Positions 48,884 to 56,752 are shown, counted from the stretch's first letter. The stretch: DNA of 64,000 bases from Candidatus Limivivens intestinipullorum (GCA_018711185.1 DVIQ01000073.1:62001-126000); one strand, 5' to 3'. A program made the numbers and translations. The notes: generated by a model not told the origin, from the sequence alone.

Positions 48884-49870
48884 ATGGTGACAAAGCAGAT
48901 CAGGCAGAAGCAGGCAGACGGGACAGAGATTACCCTGGATATTGGAGCCAAGGCGGAAAATGTGGAAACAGATTCAGAGCACCAGTTTGTTACGGCGGCA
49001 GAAAAAGCAGCCCTTACTTCGGGATCAGAAGCGGCACAATCCGCTTCTGATAAGATCGGCACTACCGGAGACACGGGCGGAAGCACATCAGCGGGGACGG
49101 TGATGGCAAAACTGAATAAGCTGATTTCAGACCTTGCCACCCATATGAGCCGATGGAGCAGCACCAGAGCCGGGTACATTGATACGATCAATGCCAATGC
49201 AAAAAACAGCGCCGACCGGATTGGTACGGCCGGAGACAGCGGCGGAAGCATATCAGCGGGGACTGTGATGGGCAAGCTCAACAAACTCCTTTCTGACTTG
49301 GCTTCCCATGTTTCCTCTTGGAGCAACACCAGAGCCAGCTATATTGATACGATTAAAACCAACACGGATAAGATCGGCGCTGCCGGGGATACTGGCGGAA
49401 GCGCCACGGCGGGTTCAATCTTTGGGAAACTGAATAAACTGATTTCAGATCTCACTACCCATATGGGCCGGTGGACCAGCGCCAGGGCTGGTTATATCGA
49501 TGATATACGCAATAACACTGCTGTTAATAATACCGCGTCTGCAACAGGGACGCTTAGCCAGAAATTGAGCTATATCGCCAGCCTTTGGACAACCAAGGGA
49601 ATGGTAAAGAGTGTACAGTCCGGTATATTCAACATATTAGAGGACGACATAATAAGCGGGACTGCAAGCTATTATGCTATTGACATTGAAATCAGTGCAA
49701 TCAATCCCCAAAAAAGCATTGTCCTAATAAATGGAGCACTAGGCACCACCTTTGCTGCTCCTAGTATCTTAGAGTCATTAACGTCCACAACGCTCCGTAT
49801 TGGATCGAACTCTTGCAATAGAGCTGACTCATTAATACGTGGTAGCTGGCAGGTAATTGAGTTTTATTAA
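48884..49870 (+). CDS. Repeat-containing distal fibre protein
   Basis: 328 residues. Three 46-residue repeats (residues 57-102, 112-157, 163-208) of the form (K/R)IG..GD.GGS..AGTVM.KLNKL and then HM.RW...RAGYIDTI, with short linkers. A unique C-terminal domain of about 100 residues follows. GGAGAGATA precedes ATG. Probably a fibre tip or separate adhesin. Confidence 0.78.
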   Translation: MVTKQIRQKQADGTEITLDIGAKAENVETDSEHQFVTAAEKAALTSGSEAAQSASDKIGTTGDTGGSTSAGTVMAKLNKLISDLATHMSRWSSTRAGYIDTINANAKNSADRIGTAGDSGGSISAGTVMGKLNKLLSDLASHVSSWSNTRASYIDTIKTNTDKIGAAGDTGGSATAGSIFGKLNKLISDLTTHMGRWTSARAGYIDDIRNNTAVNNTASATGTLSQKLSYIASLWTTKGMVKSVQSGIFNILEDDIISGTASYYAIDIEISAINPQKSIVLINGALGTTFAAPSILESLTSTTLRIGSNSCNRADSLIRGSWQVIEFY

Positions 49871-49887
49871 AAAGGGGGAAAGAAAAA

Positions 49888-50187
49888 ATGCAAAGATACG
49901 CACAGATAAATATAGTTACAGGGTTTGTAGTGAGCGACAGCCGCTTGAGCGGTCAGGTAGACAAGTCCAATATGATCCCCATTGCAGATGACTTTGACCT
50001 GAAGAATAAGAAGTATATCAATGGGGAGTGGGTGCCTTACACTCCCGAAGAATCGGAAGAAGAGGTTTCTGAGCAGGAACTTATCAATGCGGAGATCCTG
50101 CTGAACCAGGCAGAAATACTGAGTAACCAGAATGCGGCTGATGAAGTGCTTGCCGAAATCCTGCTAAATCAGGTGGCTGCTCTTTAA
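49888..50187 (+). CDS. Small tail-fibre accessory protein
   Basis: 99 residues, GGGGGAAAG upstream. MQRYAQINIVTGFVVSDSRL, then acidic tail with repeats of ILLNQAEILSNQ. Similar to small proteins placed between fibre and XkdX genes; may be an assembly factor. Confidence 0.65.
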   Translation: MQRYAQINIVTGFVVSDSRLSGQVDKSNMIPIADDFDLKNKKYINGEWVPYTPEESEEEVSEQELINAEILLNQAEILSNQNAADEVLAEILLNQVAAL

Positions 50188-50215
50188 CTCAAAATCAAAC
50201 CAAAGGAGGAAAAAT

Positions 50216-50347
50216 ATGTATAAGATTGTTAAGAGATATTTTGACAAAGGGATTTATGACAAAAACGACGTGGCTGTATTTGTGACTGCCGGCAAGATCA
50301 CAGAGGACGAGTACATGGAAATCACTGGCGAGGCCTATGTGGAATAA
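50216..50347 (+). CDS. XkdX-family protein
   Basis: 43 residues: MYKIVKRYFDKGIYDKNDVA then VFVTAGKITEDEYMEITGE. This matches the XkdX family found just before holins in Firmicutes phages. AAAGGAGGAAAA precedes ATG. Stop overlaps the next start (TAATG). Confidence 0.85.
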   Translation: MYKIVKRYFDKGIYDKNDVAVFVTAGKITEDEYMEITGEAYVE

Positions 50348-50913
50348 TGGGCGGGACAGTGGAAAGTTTTTTGAAACTGGCTGGCAATGTAACAGTTGAG
50401 TGGGTTGTTATCGCCATAGCCGCGATTGTTTTCCTGATAAAAGTATATCAAGCGGTTAAAACATATTTTTCTGACAAGGCCATATCCGAGAAAGAAAAGG
50501 ACAGCCGCATCCAGCAAGTGATCGATCAGGCCGAAAGATATCCGGAATGGCATCAGCAGAGTATTGATATACAGAGGCAATTTACGGAAGCGATCAATGA
50601 CCTGCGGGCCGGCCAGGAAAAACAGAACGCTCGACTTGAGAAAATGGAAAAAGAGGGCCAGCAGCGCGAACTCAATAAAATCCGGGACCGTATACTGCAA
50701 TCGTATCGATATTATACATCGGCTGAGAAAAATCCCATGAAATCCTGGTCCGCAATGGAAGCGGACGCATTTTGGAGGATATTTGGCGATTATGAGGACC
50801 TGGGCGGTGATGGATATGTCCACTCGGACGTGCAGCCAGCCATGACCAGCCTGGCGGTTGTGCAGATGGACGATACGGAACGGCTCTGCGAATTGATGCA
50901 TAGCAGAAAGTAG
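50347..50913 (+). CDS. Membrane-anchored lysis-region protein
   Basis: 188 residues. One N-terminal membrane helix (WVVIAIAAIVFLIKVYQAVK) and a long coiled coil (ITEAINDLRAGQEKQNARLE-like region). Sits between XkdX and holin; may assist lysis. Function inferred from place. Confidence 0.65.
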   Translation: MGGTVESFLKLAGNVTVEWVVIAIAAIVFLIKVYQAVKTYFSDKAISEKEKDSRIQQVIDQAERYPEWHQQSIDIQRQFTEAINDLRAGQEKQNARLEKMEKEGQQRELNKIRDRILQSYRYYTSAEKNPMKSWSAMEADAFWRIFGDYEDLGGDGYVHSDVQPAMTSLAVVQMDDTERLCELMHSRK

Positions 50914-50930
50914 AAGAGGAGGGATTTTCG

Positions 50931-51173
50931 ATGTTCAAAAATTGTGTACTGAAAGTATCTGTTAATACGAAAAAATGGCTGAAAGCTGCCGGAGTCCGGG
51001 CGGTCAAAACTATGGCGCAGACTTTTATTGCCTCGGTCGGCTCCGCGGCAGTCCTGGGAGCCGTGGACTGGCCCATGGTGGCATCGGCCACCGTACTGTC
51101 CGGCGTGATCTCTGTAGCCACAAGTGTGGCCGGCATCCCGGAAGTTCCGGCGGAGACGGCGGACAGCGAGTAA
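50931..51173 (+). CDS. Holin (r1t-like)
   Basis: 80 residues with two membrane segments: AVKTMAQTFIASVGSAAVLG and WPMVASATVLSGVISVATSV. KWLKAAGVRAVKTMAQ and TSVAGIPE are conserved in the phage r1t holin family. Forms membrane holes that free the endolysin. Confidence 0.85.
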   Translation: MFKNCVLKVSVNTKKWLKAAGVRAVKTMAQTFIASVGSAAVLGAVDWPMVASATVLSGVISVATSVAGIPEVPAETADSE

Positions 51174-51193
51174 TCCAAGAGAGGAGATATTTT

Positions 51194-52144
51194 ATGAGCA
51201 GCGCAATCGACAAAGTAATCGGCATCGCGCAGACAGAAGTGGGCTATCTGGAAAAGGCCAGCAACAGCCAGCTTGACAGCAAGACGGCAAATGCTGGCTC
51301 CGGGAATTACACAAAGTATTGGAGAGATGTAAAACCCGAATGGCAGGGACAGGCTTGGTGCGCGGCGTTTGTGAGCTGGTGCTTCATGCGAGCGTTTGGC
51401 CTGGACATGGCTAAAAAGCTGCTGAAGCACTGGCCCTACACCTATTGCCCGACACTGGGAAACCTGTTTACCAGGTACGCCAATCCCAAGCGGGGAGACA
51501 TTGTGATTTTTTACCGTGGCGGCACTTTTGCGCACACCGGTATTGTGACCAAAGTGGACGGAGACCTGTTTTATACGGTGGAGGGAAATGCCTCCGGGGC
51601 ATCCGGCATCACACCAAACGGCGGCGGGGTGGTCGCCAAGTCTTATTACAACAGCCAGCTTCCGGGGACAAAGTTCTGCCGGCCGGATTACAGCATCGTG
51701 CCGGCTGATGAAACGCTCCAGGATACAGACGTGTATACGGTGCAGAACGGTGATACCCTCTCAGGCATTGCCAAAAAGTACGGGTACACAGTTGATGAGC
51801 TGGCTGCCTATAACGGCATAAGCAATCCCAGTCTGATCGTAGTAGGCCAGGAGATCCGGCTGCCGAAGGCATCGGAGTTTAAGGCCGGGAAGAAATACCG
51901 CCTCCTGGTGGACAACTACATCCGCACGGAACCCTCCGGAGGCTACCGGAAATACAAGGACCTGACGGCTTCCGCAAAGAAGAAGGTCGTTAAGCTTTCC
52001 GATGGCAAAGTGAAGCTGAAGAAAGGCAATGTCGTGGAAGCCCTGGAAGTGTATAAGAAGCCGGACGGAGATAGATGGATCAGGATAAAGAACGGCTGGC
52101 TCTGCGCCGTACATGACGGACAGGAGCGGCTGAAAAAGGCATGA
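51194..52144 (+). CDS. Endolysin: CHAP, LysM and SH3-like domains
   Basis: 316 residues from ATG 51194 (AGAGGAGATA upstream). CHAP-type catalytic domain with Cys56 in WCAAFVSWC and His114 in FAHTGIV; LysM at about 181-224 (YTVQNGDTLSGIAKKYGYTV); C-terminal SH3-like cell-wall binding part. No signal peptide, so release depends on the holin. Confidence 0.92.
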   Translation: MSSAIDKVIGIAQTEVGYLEKASNSQLDSKTANAGSGNYTKYWRDVKPEWQGQAWCAAFVSWCFMRAFGLDMAKKLLKHWPYTYCPTLGNLFTRYANPKRGDIVIFYRGGTFAHTGIVTKVDGDLFYTVEGNASGASGITPNGGGVVAKSYYNSQLPGTKFCRPDYSIVPADETLQDTDVYTVQNGDTLSGIAKKYGYTVDELAAYNGISNPSLIVVGQEIRLPKASEFKAGKKYRLLVDNYIRTEPSGGYRKYKDLTASAKKKVVKLSDGKVKLKKGNVVEALEVYKKPDGDRWIRIKNGWLCAVHDGQERLKKA

Positions 52145-52160
52145 TATGAAAACAAATAAG

Positions 52161-52190
52161 ACTCGCCGGAACCCCTTCGGCGAGTCTTTT
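52161..52190 (+). terminator. Terminator of the late operon
   Basis: ACTCGCCG and CGGCGAGT form an 8-bp stem with a 9-nt loop, followed by CTTTTC. Closes the late transcript after the endolysin. Confidence 0.88.
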
Positions 52191-52291
52191 CGTCTCTATC
52201 CACCTTTCTTTTTATGATCTATCTGTGGTCTATAATCATAATATCACTACACTATGCGGAAATCTATATTTTTTCGTCGCAAGTTTCGACA

Positions 52292-52543
52292 TTATTTTTT
52301 GATGTATTGTGATATCATTTCTTCAAATTCTTTATTTTTTTCGTCGCATTCATATTCAAGCAAAAAGCCGGGTTGGCATTCCAAAATTGTACAAATTTTG
52401 TCCAGCACATCCTGGGTAACTAATTTGTTAGTTCTCAGCTGTTGCAGTTGTGCTTCGGTAAAGATTTTATGTTTTCTCGCAATATATGTTGTTAATCCCT
52501 TGTCAGCCATCATTTCGATTATATTCCTTTTATATTTTATCAC
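52292..52543 (-). CDS. XRE-type HTH regulator
   Basis: 83 residues from GTG 52543 (GGAGGAGGTGAAATT upstream). A short HTH_26-like domain: NIIEMMADKGLTTYIARKHK, FTEAQLQQLRTNKLVTQDVL, DKICTILECQPGFLLEY. It is divergent from the gene at 52720; the operator at 52668-52684 may be its target. Confidence 0.8.
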   Translation of the reverse strand: MIKYKRNIIEMMADKGLTTYIARKHKIFTEAQLQQLRTNKLVTQDVLDKICTILECQPGFLLEYECDEKNKEFEEMISQYIKK

Positions 52544-52660
52544 AATTTCACCTCCTCCTAATAACCCAATCTAAATATATCATTTTATACTCTTAAAAAC
52601 AATGTACATAGTGCACAAAATTTATTATGATATACTCTATTATTTTATGTATAAAATCAA

Positions 52661-52689
52661 TAGACATACTCTACTAAATAGAGTACAAT
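52661..52689 (+). promoter_or_regulatory. Promoter with perfect palindromic operator
   Basis: TAGACA (52661-52666), 17 nt, TACAAT (52684-52689). The spacer is filled by ACTCTACTAAATAGAGT (52668-52684), a perfect 6-bp inverted repeat. A further half-site ACTCTA lies near 52634. A repressor bound here would block the promoter completely. Confidence 0.72.
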
Positions 52690-52719
52690 ATAACCATCAA
52701 GGGCAAGGAGGTCACGAAA

Positions 52720-53130
52720 ATGAAAAAATACGATTTAGCGAAAATAATGAAAAGGGCTTGGTCTTTAGTAAAGACAGCTGGATTTACAATTTCAGATGGC
52801 CTCCGTGCCGCATGGAAGGAGGCGAAAGAAGTGGCAGAAAAAATCAAAAATGTAGTGATCGAACATTTCGAAAGCTATAACAAAAGGCGTTACGGTACAC
52901 CCTGGGTGTGCGTAATGACCGAAACTGGAAAGTACGACTTTTCAAAAAACGTCGGAACTTATACCGGAATCGAAGGAGACGATGGCGATCTTGTAGTATT
53001 CGAGCCCGTAATTGGCCAGGTATATGGCTGGGGACAAAAGGATTATCGTGGAAACAACACGATAAAGAAATTTGTGAAATGGACGGGAAGTAAGTTCGAA
53101 AATTGCGACAAACTCGGAAACAATAAGTAA
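52720..53130 (+). CDS. Operator-controlled phage/ICE accessory protein
   Basis: 136 residues with CAAGGAGGTC upstream. The N-terminal KKYDLAKIMKRAWSLVKTAG and ISDGLRAAWKEAKEVAEKIK is a helical domain widespread on Firmicutes mobile elements; the C-terminal VYGWGQKDYRGNNTIKKFVK end is a small beta domain. Function unknown. Probably expressed from the lysogen when the XRE regulator allows. Confidence 0.65.
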   Translation: MKKYDLAKIMKRAWSLVKTAGFTISDGLRAAWKEAKEVAEKIKNVVIEHFESYNKRRYGTPWVCVMTETGKYDFSKNVGTYTGIEGDDGDLVVFEPVIGQVYGWGQKDYRGNNTIKKFVKWTGSKFENCDKLGNNK

Positions 53131-53207
53131 GCGGCTGTGATATACTTTGGACGGTCACACAGCCGCGCCCCAGAAATGAGGCAGTTATATTATAGCATAG
53201 CTGCCTC
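53131..53207 (+). terminator. Two hairpins before the tyrosine integrase
   Basis: Stem 1: GCGGCTGTG with CACAGCCGC (53131-53139/53158-53166). Stem 2: GAGGCAG with CTGCCTC (53178-53184/53201-53207), whose loop contains TATATTATAG. They probably end the upstream transcript or control integrase mRNA; no T-tract is seen. Confidence 0.5.
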
Positions 53208-53228
53208 AGTGTCCGCAAGGAGACAGCT

Positions 53229-54152
53229 ATGAATACAAACAATAAAAATAAGGAAAATATTACGTTCGGTGAATTATTTGACGAGTGGTATAATTATCAC
53301 TGTATAGAAATAGCAAAATCCACAGCTTATGGATATTTGCAGCAGAAGAAGCGTATAGAACGTTTTGTGGAAGATAGTACCTTTATACAATATATAAATA
53401 CTGAAACAATTCAAGCTCTGGTTAGGTACCTTTTAACAGAAGTGTCAAGTACAACCGTAAATAGGTATTGTCAAACACTGAAGCTCTGCTTTGACTTCGC
53501 AATAAAAATGGGCTATATCAGCGAGAATCCAGTGTATTCCTGTGCCATACCCAAAAGACGGAGGGTAGAAATCTACCCATTTACGCCGGAAGAAATTAAT
53601 CGGCTTCTGGGGCAACCGGGCCCGGATTGGGTCAAGGACGGAATTGTAATAGCATTCCGAACAGGTATGCGTCTGGGTGAAATTTTCGCGCTCAAATGGA
53701 CTGATATAAATTTTGACGAACAATTTATATCAGTCCAACGCACTCAAAGCCGAGCGGGCACAAAAGTGGAAATCAAAACGACAAAAAGTATTTCCGGCGT
53801 AAGGCGAATAGACATTGACACTAAACTAGCATTGCATCTGATTGAGATGCAAGAACGGCAATCGCCCGCCTCACAATATGTTTTTTCGTCTCCGTGTGAT
53901 CCTGAGAAGTATCGAATACCATGGAATATTTCGGTACAGCTCAGAGAACTGTGCCAAAAGGCGGGAATTCCGGAAAGGAATTTCCACACACTCAGACATA
54001 CGCACGCCTCAATATTGTTTGCTCACGGTAAGCATCCCAAAATGGTACAGGAGCGCCTTGGTCATGCAGACGTAAGGACGACTATTGTGACTTATACCCA
54101 CATAACCCCTACGGTCCAAAAGGAGGCGGTCGAAGTATTCGAGAATTTGTAA
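53229..54152 (+). CDS. Tyrosine recombinase / phage integrase
   Basis: 307 residues. N-terminal SAM-like core-binding domain (FGELFDEWYNYHCIEIAKST) and a full catalytic domain: Arg148 in TGMRLGE, Lys186, His253/Arg256 in HTLRH, His279 in GHAD and Tyr289 in TYTHI. All active-site residues are present. It ends about 20 bp before the phage arm of attR. Either it once was the integrase, serves excision, or acts on another site such as a dimer. Confidence 0.92.
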   Translation: MNTNNKNKENITFGELFDEWYNYHCIEIAKSTAYGYLQQKKRIERFVEDSTFIQYINTETIQALVRYLLTEVSSTTVNRYCQTLKLCFDFAIKMGYISENPVYSCAIPKRRRVEIYPFTPEEINRLLGQPGPDWVKDGIVIAFRTGMRLGEIFALKWTDINFDEQFISVQRTQSRAGTKVEIKTTKSISGVRRIDIDTKLALHLIEMQERQSPASQYVFSSPCDPEKYRIPWNISVQLRELCQKAGIPERNFHTLRHTHASILFAHGKHPKMVQERLGHADVRTTIVTYTHITPTVQKEAVEVFENL

Positions 54153-54170
54153 AATTATTAAAAATATCTT

Positions 54171-54218
54171 TTTATCTGTTACAGTAATATGGCCCGCCAT
54201 ACTGACTCATAATGATCT
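54171..54218. other. attR, right prophage junction
   Basis: Phage half-site 54171-54194 (TTTATCTGTTAC arm) joined to the cotJC 5' half-site 54195-54218. Likely crossover dinucleotide 54194-54195. Joined with the attL phage half it gives a 48-bp attP with 20 of 24 symmetric positions. Confidence 0.8.
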
Positions 54219-54285
54219 GCGCGATTTTGGGGTTCGGCGTTTTGATGTTCACCGGATACTGCAGACGCTTTTCATAATTCCACAT
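54172..54285 (-). pseudogene. cotJC: cotJC 5' fragment, interrupted by the prophage
   Basis: 37 codons from ATG 54285: MWNYEKRLQYPVNIKTPNPK then IAQIIMSQYGGP are the CotJC N-terminus. At GG the prophage begins; three phage-derived codons and a TAA follow. GGAGGATG RBS lies in the cotJB end, one base before. The rest of the conserved domain continues at 2219-2317. Confidence 0.9.
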
Positions 54286-54286
54286 A

Positions 54287-54949
54287 TCAGTTGCATCCTC
54301 CTTCCCAGGGCCAGGGCTGACTGATCCATTCCCAATTCTCTTCCTCACACAGGACGGCCGTGTCTATGGTGAGAGGCCCGAAACGCTTTGCGTATTCCTT
54401 CAGGGCCAGGTTTCGGTTTTCCGACTGCTCGCGGAAGTACTTCATGGCTTCCCGGTCACAGGGATGAGTGTCCAGATAAAGCAGAATGTCATCTACAGCA
54501 AAGCTTACCTGATCAAGATAATCCAAAAGCTGCGCTTTATTCATAGCGTCCGGCGGGCAGGTCCGGTCCGGCTGCGCGGCGCCGCTTTGTCCGGCGGAGA
54601 CATTTTGCCGGGATAACATAGAATTTTGTCCTGACGTATACGGGCGGGCAATGTTTTGACGGGGCATCCTGCGTTCGGCGGAAACGCTGTTTTGCGAAGC
54701 CCGGTTACAGCCGCAGGAAGCATTCTGTCTGCTCTGTGTGCATTCGCAGGAAGCACTGCGCTGGTTCTGGGCGCGTTCCCCGGAAGCATTCTGCCTGTGC
54801 TGGGCGCATCCGCAGGAAGGATTCGGGTTCTGCCGGTTCATACAGCTGCTGTTGCTTTGCCGCATCGCTGCGCATCCTGTCTGACGGTTGGGAAAGCCGC
54901 ACTGGGCCGGCCGGCGGTTCTGCATGGAACCGTTATTGAAACCATTCAT
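54287..54949 (-). CDS. cotJB: Spore coat protein CotJB with long low-complexity N-terminus
   Basis: 220 residues from ATG 54949 (AAAGGAGGGG upstream), ATGA overlap with cotJA. The canonical CotJB domain is C-terminal (KAQLLDYLDQVSFAVDDILL, MKYFREQSENRNLALKEYAK, FGPLTIDTAVLCEEENWEWI). The first 130 or so residues are Asn/Gln/Arg/Cys/Ser-rich with repeats such as RQNASCGC. CotJB is normally about 90 residues, so this extension may cross-link in the coat through Cys. Confidence 0.88.
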   Translation of the reverse strand: MNGFNNGSMQNRRPAQCGFPNRQTGCAAMRQSNSSCMNRQNPNPSCGCAQHRQNASGERAQNQRSASCECTQSRQNASCGCNRASQNSVSAERRMPRQNIARPYTSGQNSMLSRQNVSAGQSGAAQPDRTCPPDAMNKAQLLDYLDQVSFAVDDILLYLDTHPCDREAMKYFREQSENRNLALKEYAKRFGPLTIDTAVLCEEENWEWISQPWPWEGGCN

Positions 54950-55140
54950 CTGCAGGCCCCTCCTTTCCCGCAAAACGGCAGGCAGAGTTCCGGAAAGATG
55001 GTCCCGGCCTGAAGGCCCTGGCACAGGGAGAAGGTTTCTCCAAACTGCTGCATAGGCACATAAGCGATGGCCAGAGGCAGATCCTTGGCCAGAATAGGAC
55101 TTGCGCTGTCCTTACAGGGACAGCCGTCTGAATAATTCAT
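54946..55140 (-). CDS. cotJA: Spore coat-associated protein CotJA
   Basis: 64 residues from ATG 55140 (AAAGGAGTC upstream). LAIAYVPMQQFGETFSLCQG then LQAGTIFPELCLPF is the CotJA signature. First gene of the mother-cell cotJABC operon; the third gene is split by the prophage. Confidence 0.92.
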   Translation of the reverse strand: MNYSDGCPCKDSASPILAKDLPLAIAYVPMQQFGETFSLCQGLQAGTIFPELCLPFCGKGGACR

Positions 55141-55187
55141 AAAGACTCCTTTCTGAAAGATACAGATCATATTCAGGGCTTTGACAG

Positions 55188-55208
55188 AAGTCCCGCGTGC
55201 CGGGACTT
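55188..55208. terminator. Hairpin between cotJA and the ftsW-type gene
   Basis: AAGTCCCG and CGGGACTT, 8-bp stem with loop CGTGC. No T-tract on either strand. It lies in the cotJA 5' leader; role unclear. Confidence 0.45.
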
Positions 55209-55347
55209 CCGCTGTTCAGGAACCGTCAGGTTATCCGAACTGCCACAGTATTAGTTTATGAAAACAGGGAAGATTGGTGATTCGGTATTCCTATTTCGGC
55301 GGAAGTGTGGTATGATCAAAGGAAACGAAAAAAGGAGGCGTTTGTTT

Positions 55348-56541
55348 ATGACACAAGGGAGGCAAAAGAGCAGCCAGAGAAAAAAGACCCGGAACAGCTT
55401 CCGCTATTATGACTATAATCTGCTTGCCAGCCTGATTCTTTTGACCTGTTTTGGCCTTGTGATGCTGTACAGCACAAGCTCCTATGAAGCCAGCATAACC
55501 TTTGAAGGGGATGATATGTATTATTTCCGGAGACAGGCTATCATCAGCGCGGTCTGTCTCGTGATGGTGCTTGTGGGCTCTCAGATTGATTACCATATCT
55601 TTGTGAAATTTTCTCCATGGGTTTACGCGATTGCGAATATTCTGCTGGTACTGACAAAATTCGTCGGAAGGACCATCTACGGCGCGAGACGGTGGATCTA
55701 CATCGGCCCGCTGTCTTTCCAGCCGGCGGAGGCCGGGAAAATCGCGATCATTTTGTTTTTACCCTATGTGATCGTAAAGCTTGGGAGGAATCTGAAAACG
55801 CTGAAGGGAACTGCCCTGGTTCTGTTTCTGGGGGCGGTTACCTCTGTGTTCACGTACGTATTTACGGAGAATCTGAGTACGGCGCTGATTATAGCCGGGA
55901 TTACAGTGATCCTGCTTTTTGTGGCACATCCCTCCACAAAACCGTCTTATCTGGCTCTTGGAGCGGTGCTCCTGGGTGTTTTGGTTGTGGCGGTGCGCTA
56001 TTTTGCCGCCGGGCTTACATCCAGCGACAATTTCCGCCTGAACCGTATCATGGTGTGGCTGGACCCGGAAAAATATTCGGACCTGGGAGGATATCAGATC
56101 CTTCAGGCCCTCTATGCTATCGGCTCCGGCGGCTTTTTCGGAAAGGGACTGGGAAACAGCACCCAGAAGCTCGGGGCAGTTCCGGAGGCGCAAAACGACA
56201 TGATCTTCGCCATTGTCTGTGAAGAACTGGGACTGTTCGGCGCGGCGATTCTGACGCTGATGTTCGTATTTCTGCTGTACCGGCTGCTCTTTATCGCCCA
56301 GAACGCGCCGGATCGGCTGGGTTCCCTGATCGTTACAGGTGTGTTTGCCCATATCGCGCTGCAGGTGGTGCTGAATATCATGGTAGTTCTGAATATCATT
56401 CCCACCACGGGCATTACCCTGCCATTTGTAAGCTACGGAGGTACTTCGGTCCTGTTTCTTATGGGAGAGATGACCCTGGCCCTCAGCGTCTCCAGACAGA
56501 TACGCATTCAGGAAGAGGAAACCCTCCCTGCCGCTTCCTGA
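55348..56541 (+). CDS. FtsW/RodA/SpoVE-type peptidoglycan polymerase
   Basis: 397 residues from ATG 55348 (AAAGGAGGCG upstream), 10 membrane segments of the SEDS family. VLTKFVGRTIYGARRWIYIG, FQPAEAGKIA, LGGYQILQALYAIGSGGFFG and GITLPFVSYGGTS are hallmarks. Polymerises glycan strands with a class B PBP. The nearby spore genes do not decide between FtsW, RodA and SpoVE. Confidence 0.92.
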   Translation: MTQGRQKSSQRKKTRNSFRYYDYNLLASLILLTCFGLVMLYSTSSYEASITFEGDDMYYFRRQAIISAVCLVMVLVGSQIDYHIFVKFSPWVYAIANILLVLTKFVGRTIYGARRWIYIGPLSFQPAEAGKIAIILFLPYVIVKLGRNLKTLKGTALVLFLGAVTSVFTYVFTENLSTALIIAGITVILLFVAHPSTKPSYLALGAVLLGVLVVAVRYFAAGLTSSDNFRLNRIMVWLDPEKYSDLGGYQILQALYAIGSGGFFGKGLGNSTQKLGAVPEAQNDMIFAIVCEELGLFGAAILTLMFVFLLYRLLFIAQNAPDRLGSLIVTGVFAHIALQVVLNIMVVLNIIPTTGITLPFVSYGGTSVLFLMGEMTLALSVSRQIRIQEEETLPAAS

Positions 56542-56556
56542 ACAGAAGAAAATGAA

Positions 56557-56735
56557 GTAACGGTTCAGCAAAGCTGAACGTTACTATTCACGGCCCTACG
56601 GTCCGTGAACAGCAACATCGCGGATTCATTGAAAATTCGCTTCGCGAATGGAATCCGCTCACGCCTGAATCATTTTCTTACGCCGCAAACAGCAAGTGTT
56701 TGCGGCTGCTGTGAATAGTAACGCTGAACTGTTAT
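56557..56735. repeat. Structured intergenic repeat (MITE- or REP-like)
   Basis: Ends GTAACGGTTCAGC (56557-56569) and GCTGAACTGTTAT (56723-56735) are inverted. A second inner pair CGTTACTATTCAC (56579-56591) and GTGAATAGTAACG (56711-56723) is perfect. Between them are hairpins GCGGATTC/GAATCCGC with AATTCGC/GCGAAT, and CCGCAAACA/TGTTTGCGG. The first arm can pair locally (56573-56584) or distally, so two folds compete. No ORF. Confidence 0.75.
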
Positions 56736-56752
56736 AAAATGAAAAAATATGC

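Noticed and set aside
54172-54285. CotJC fragment as an assembly frameshift rather than an insertion
   Set aside because: The matching continuation is found at the opposite prophage end with the same junction codons.
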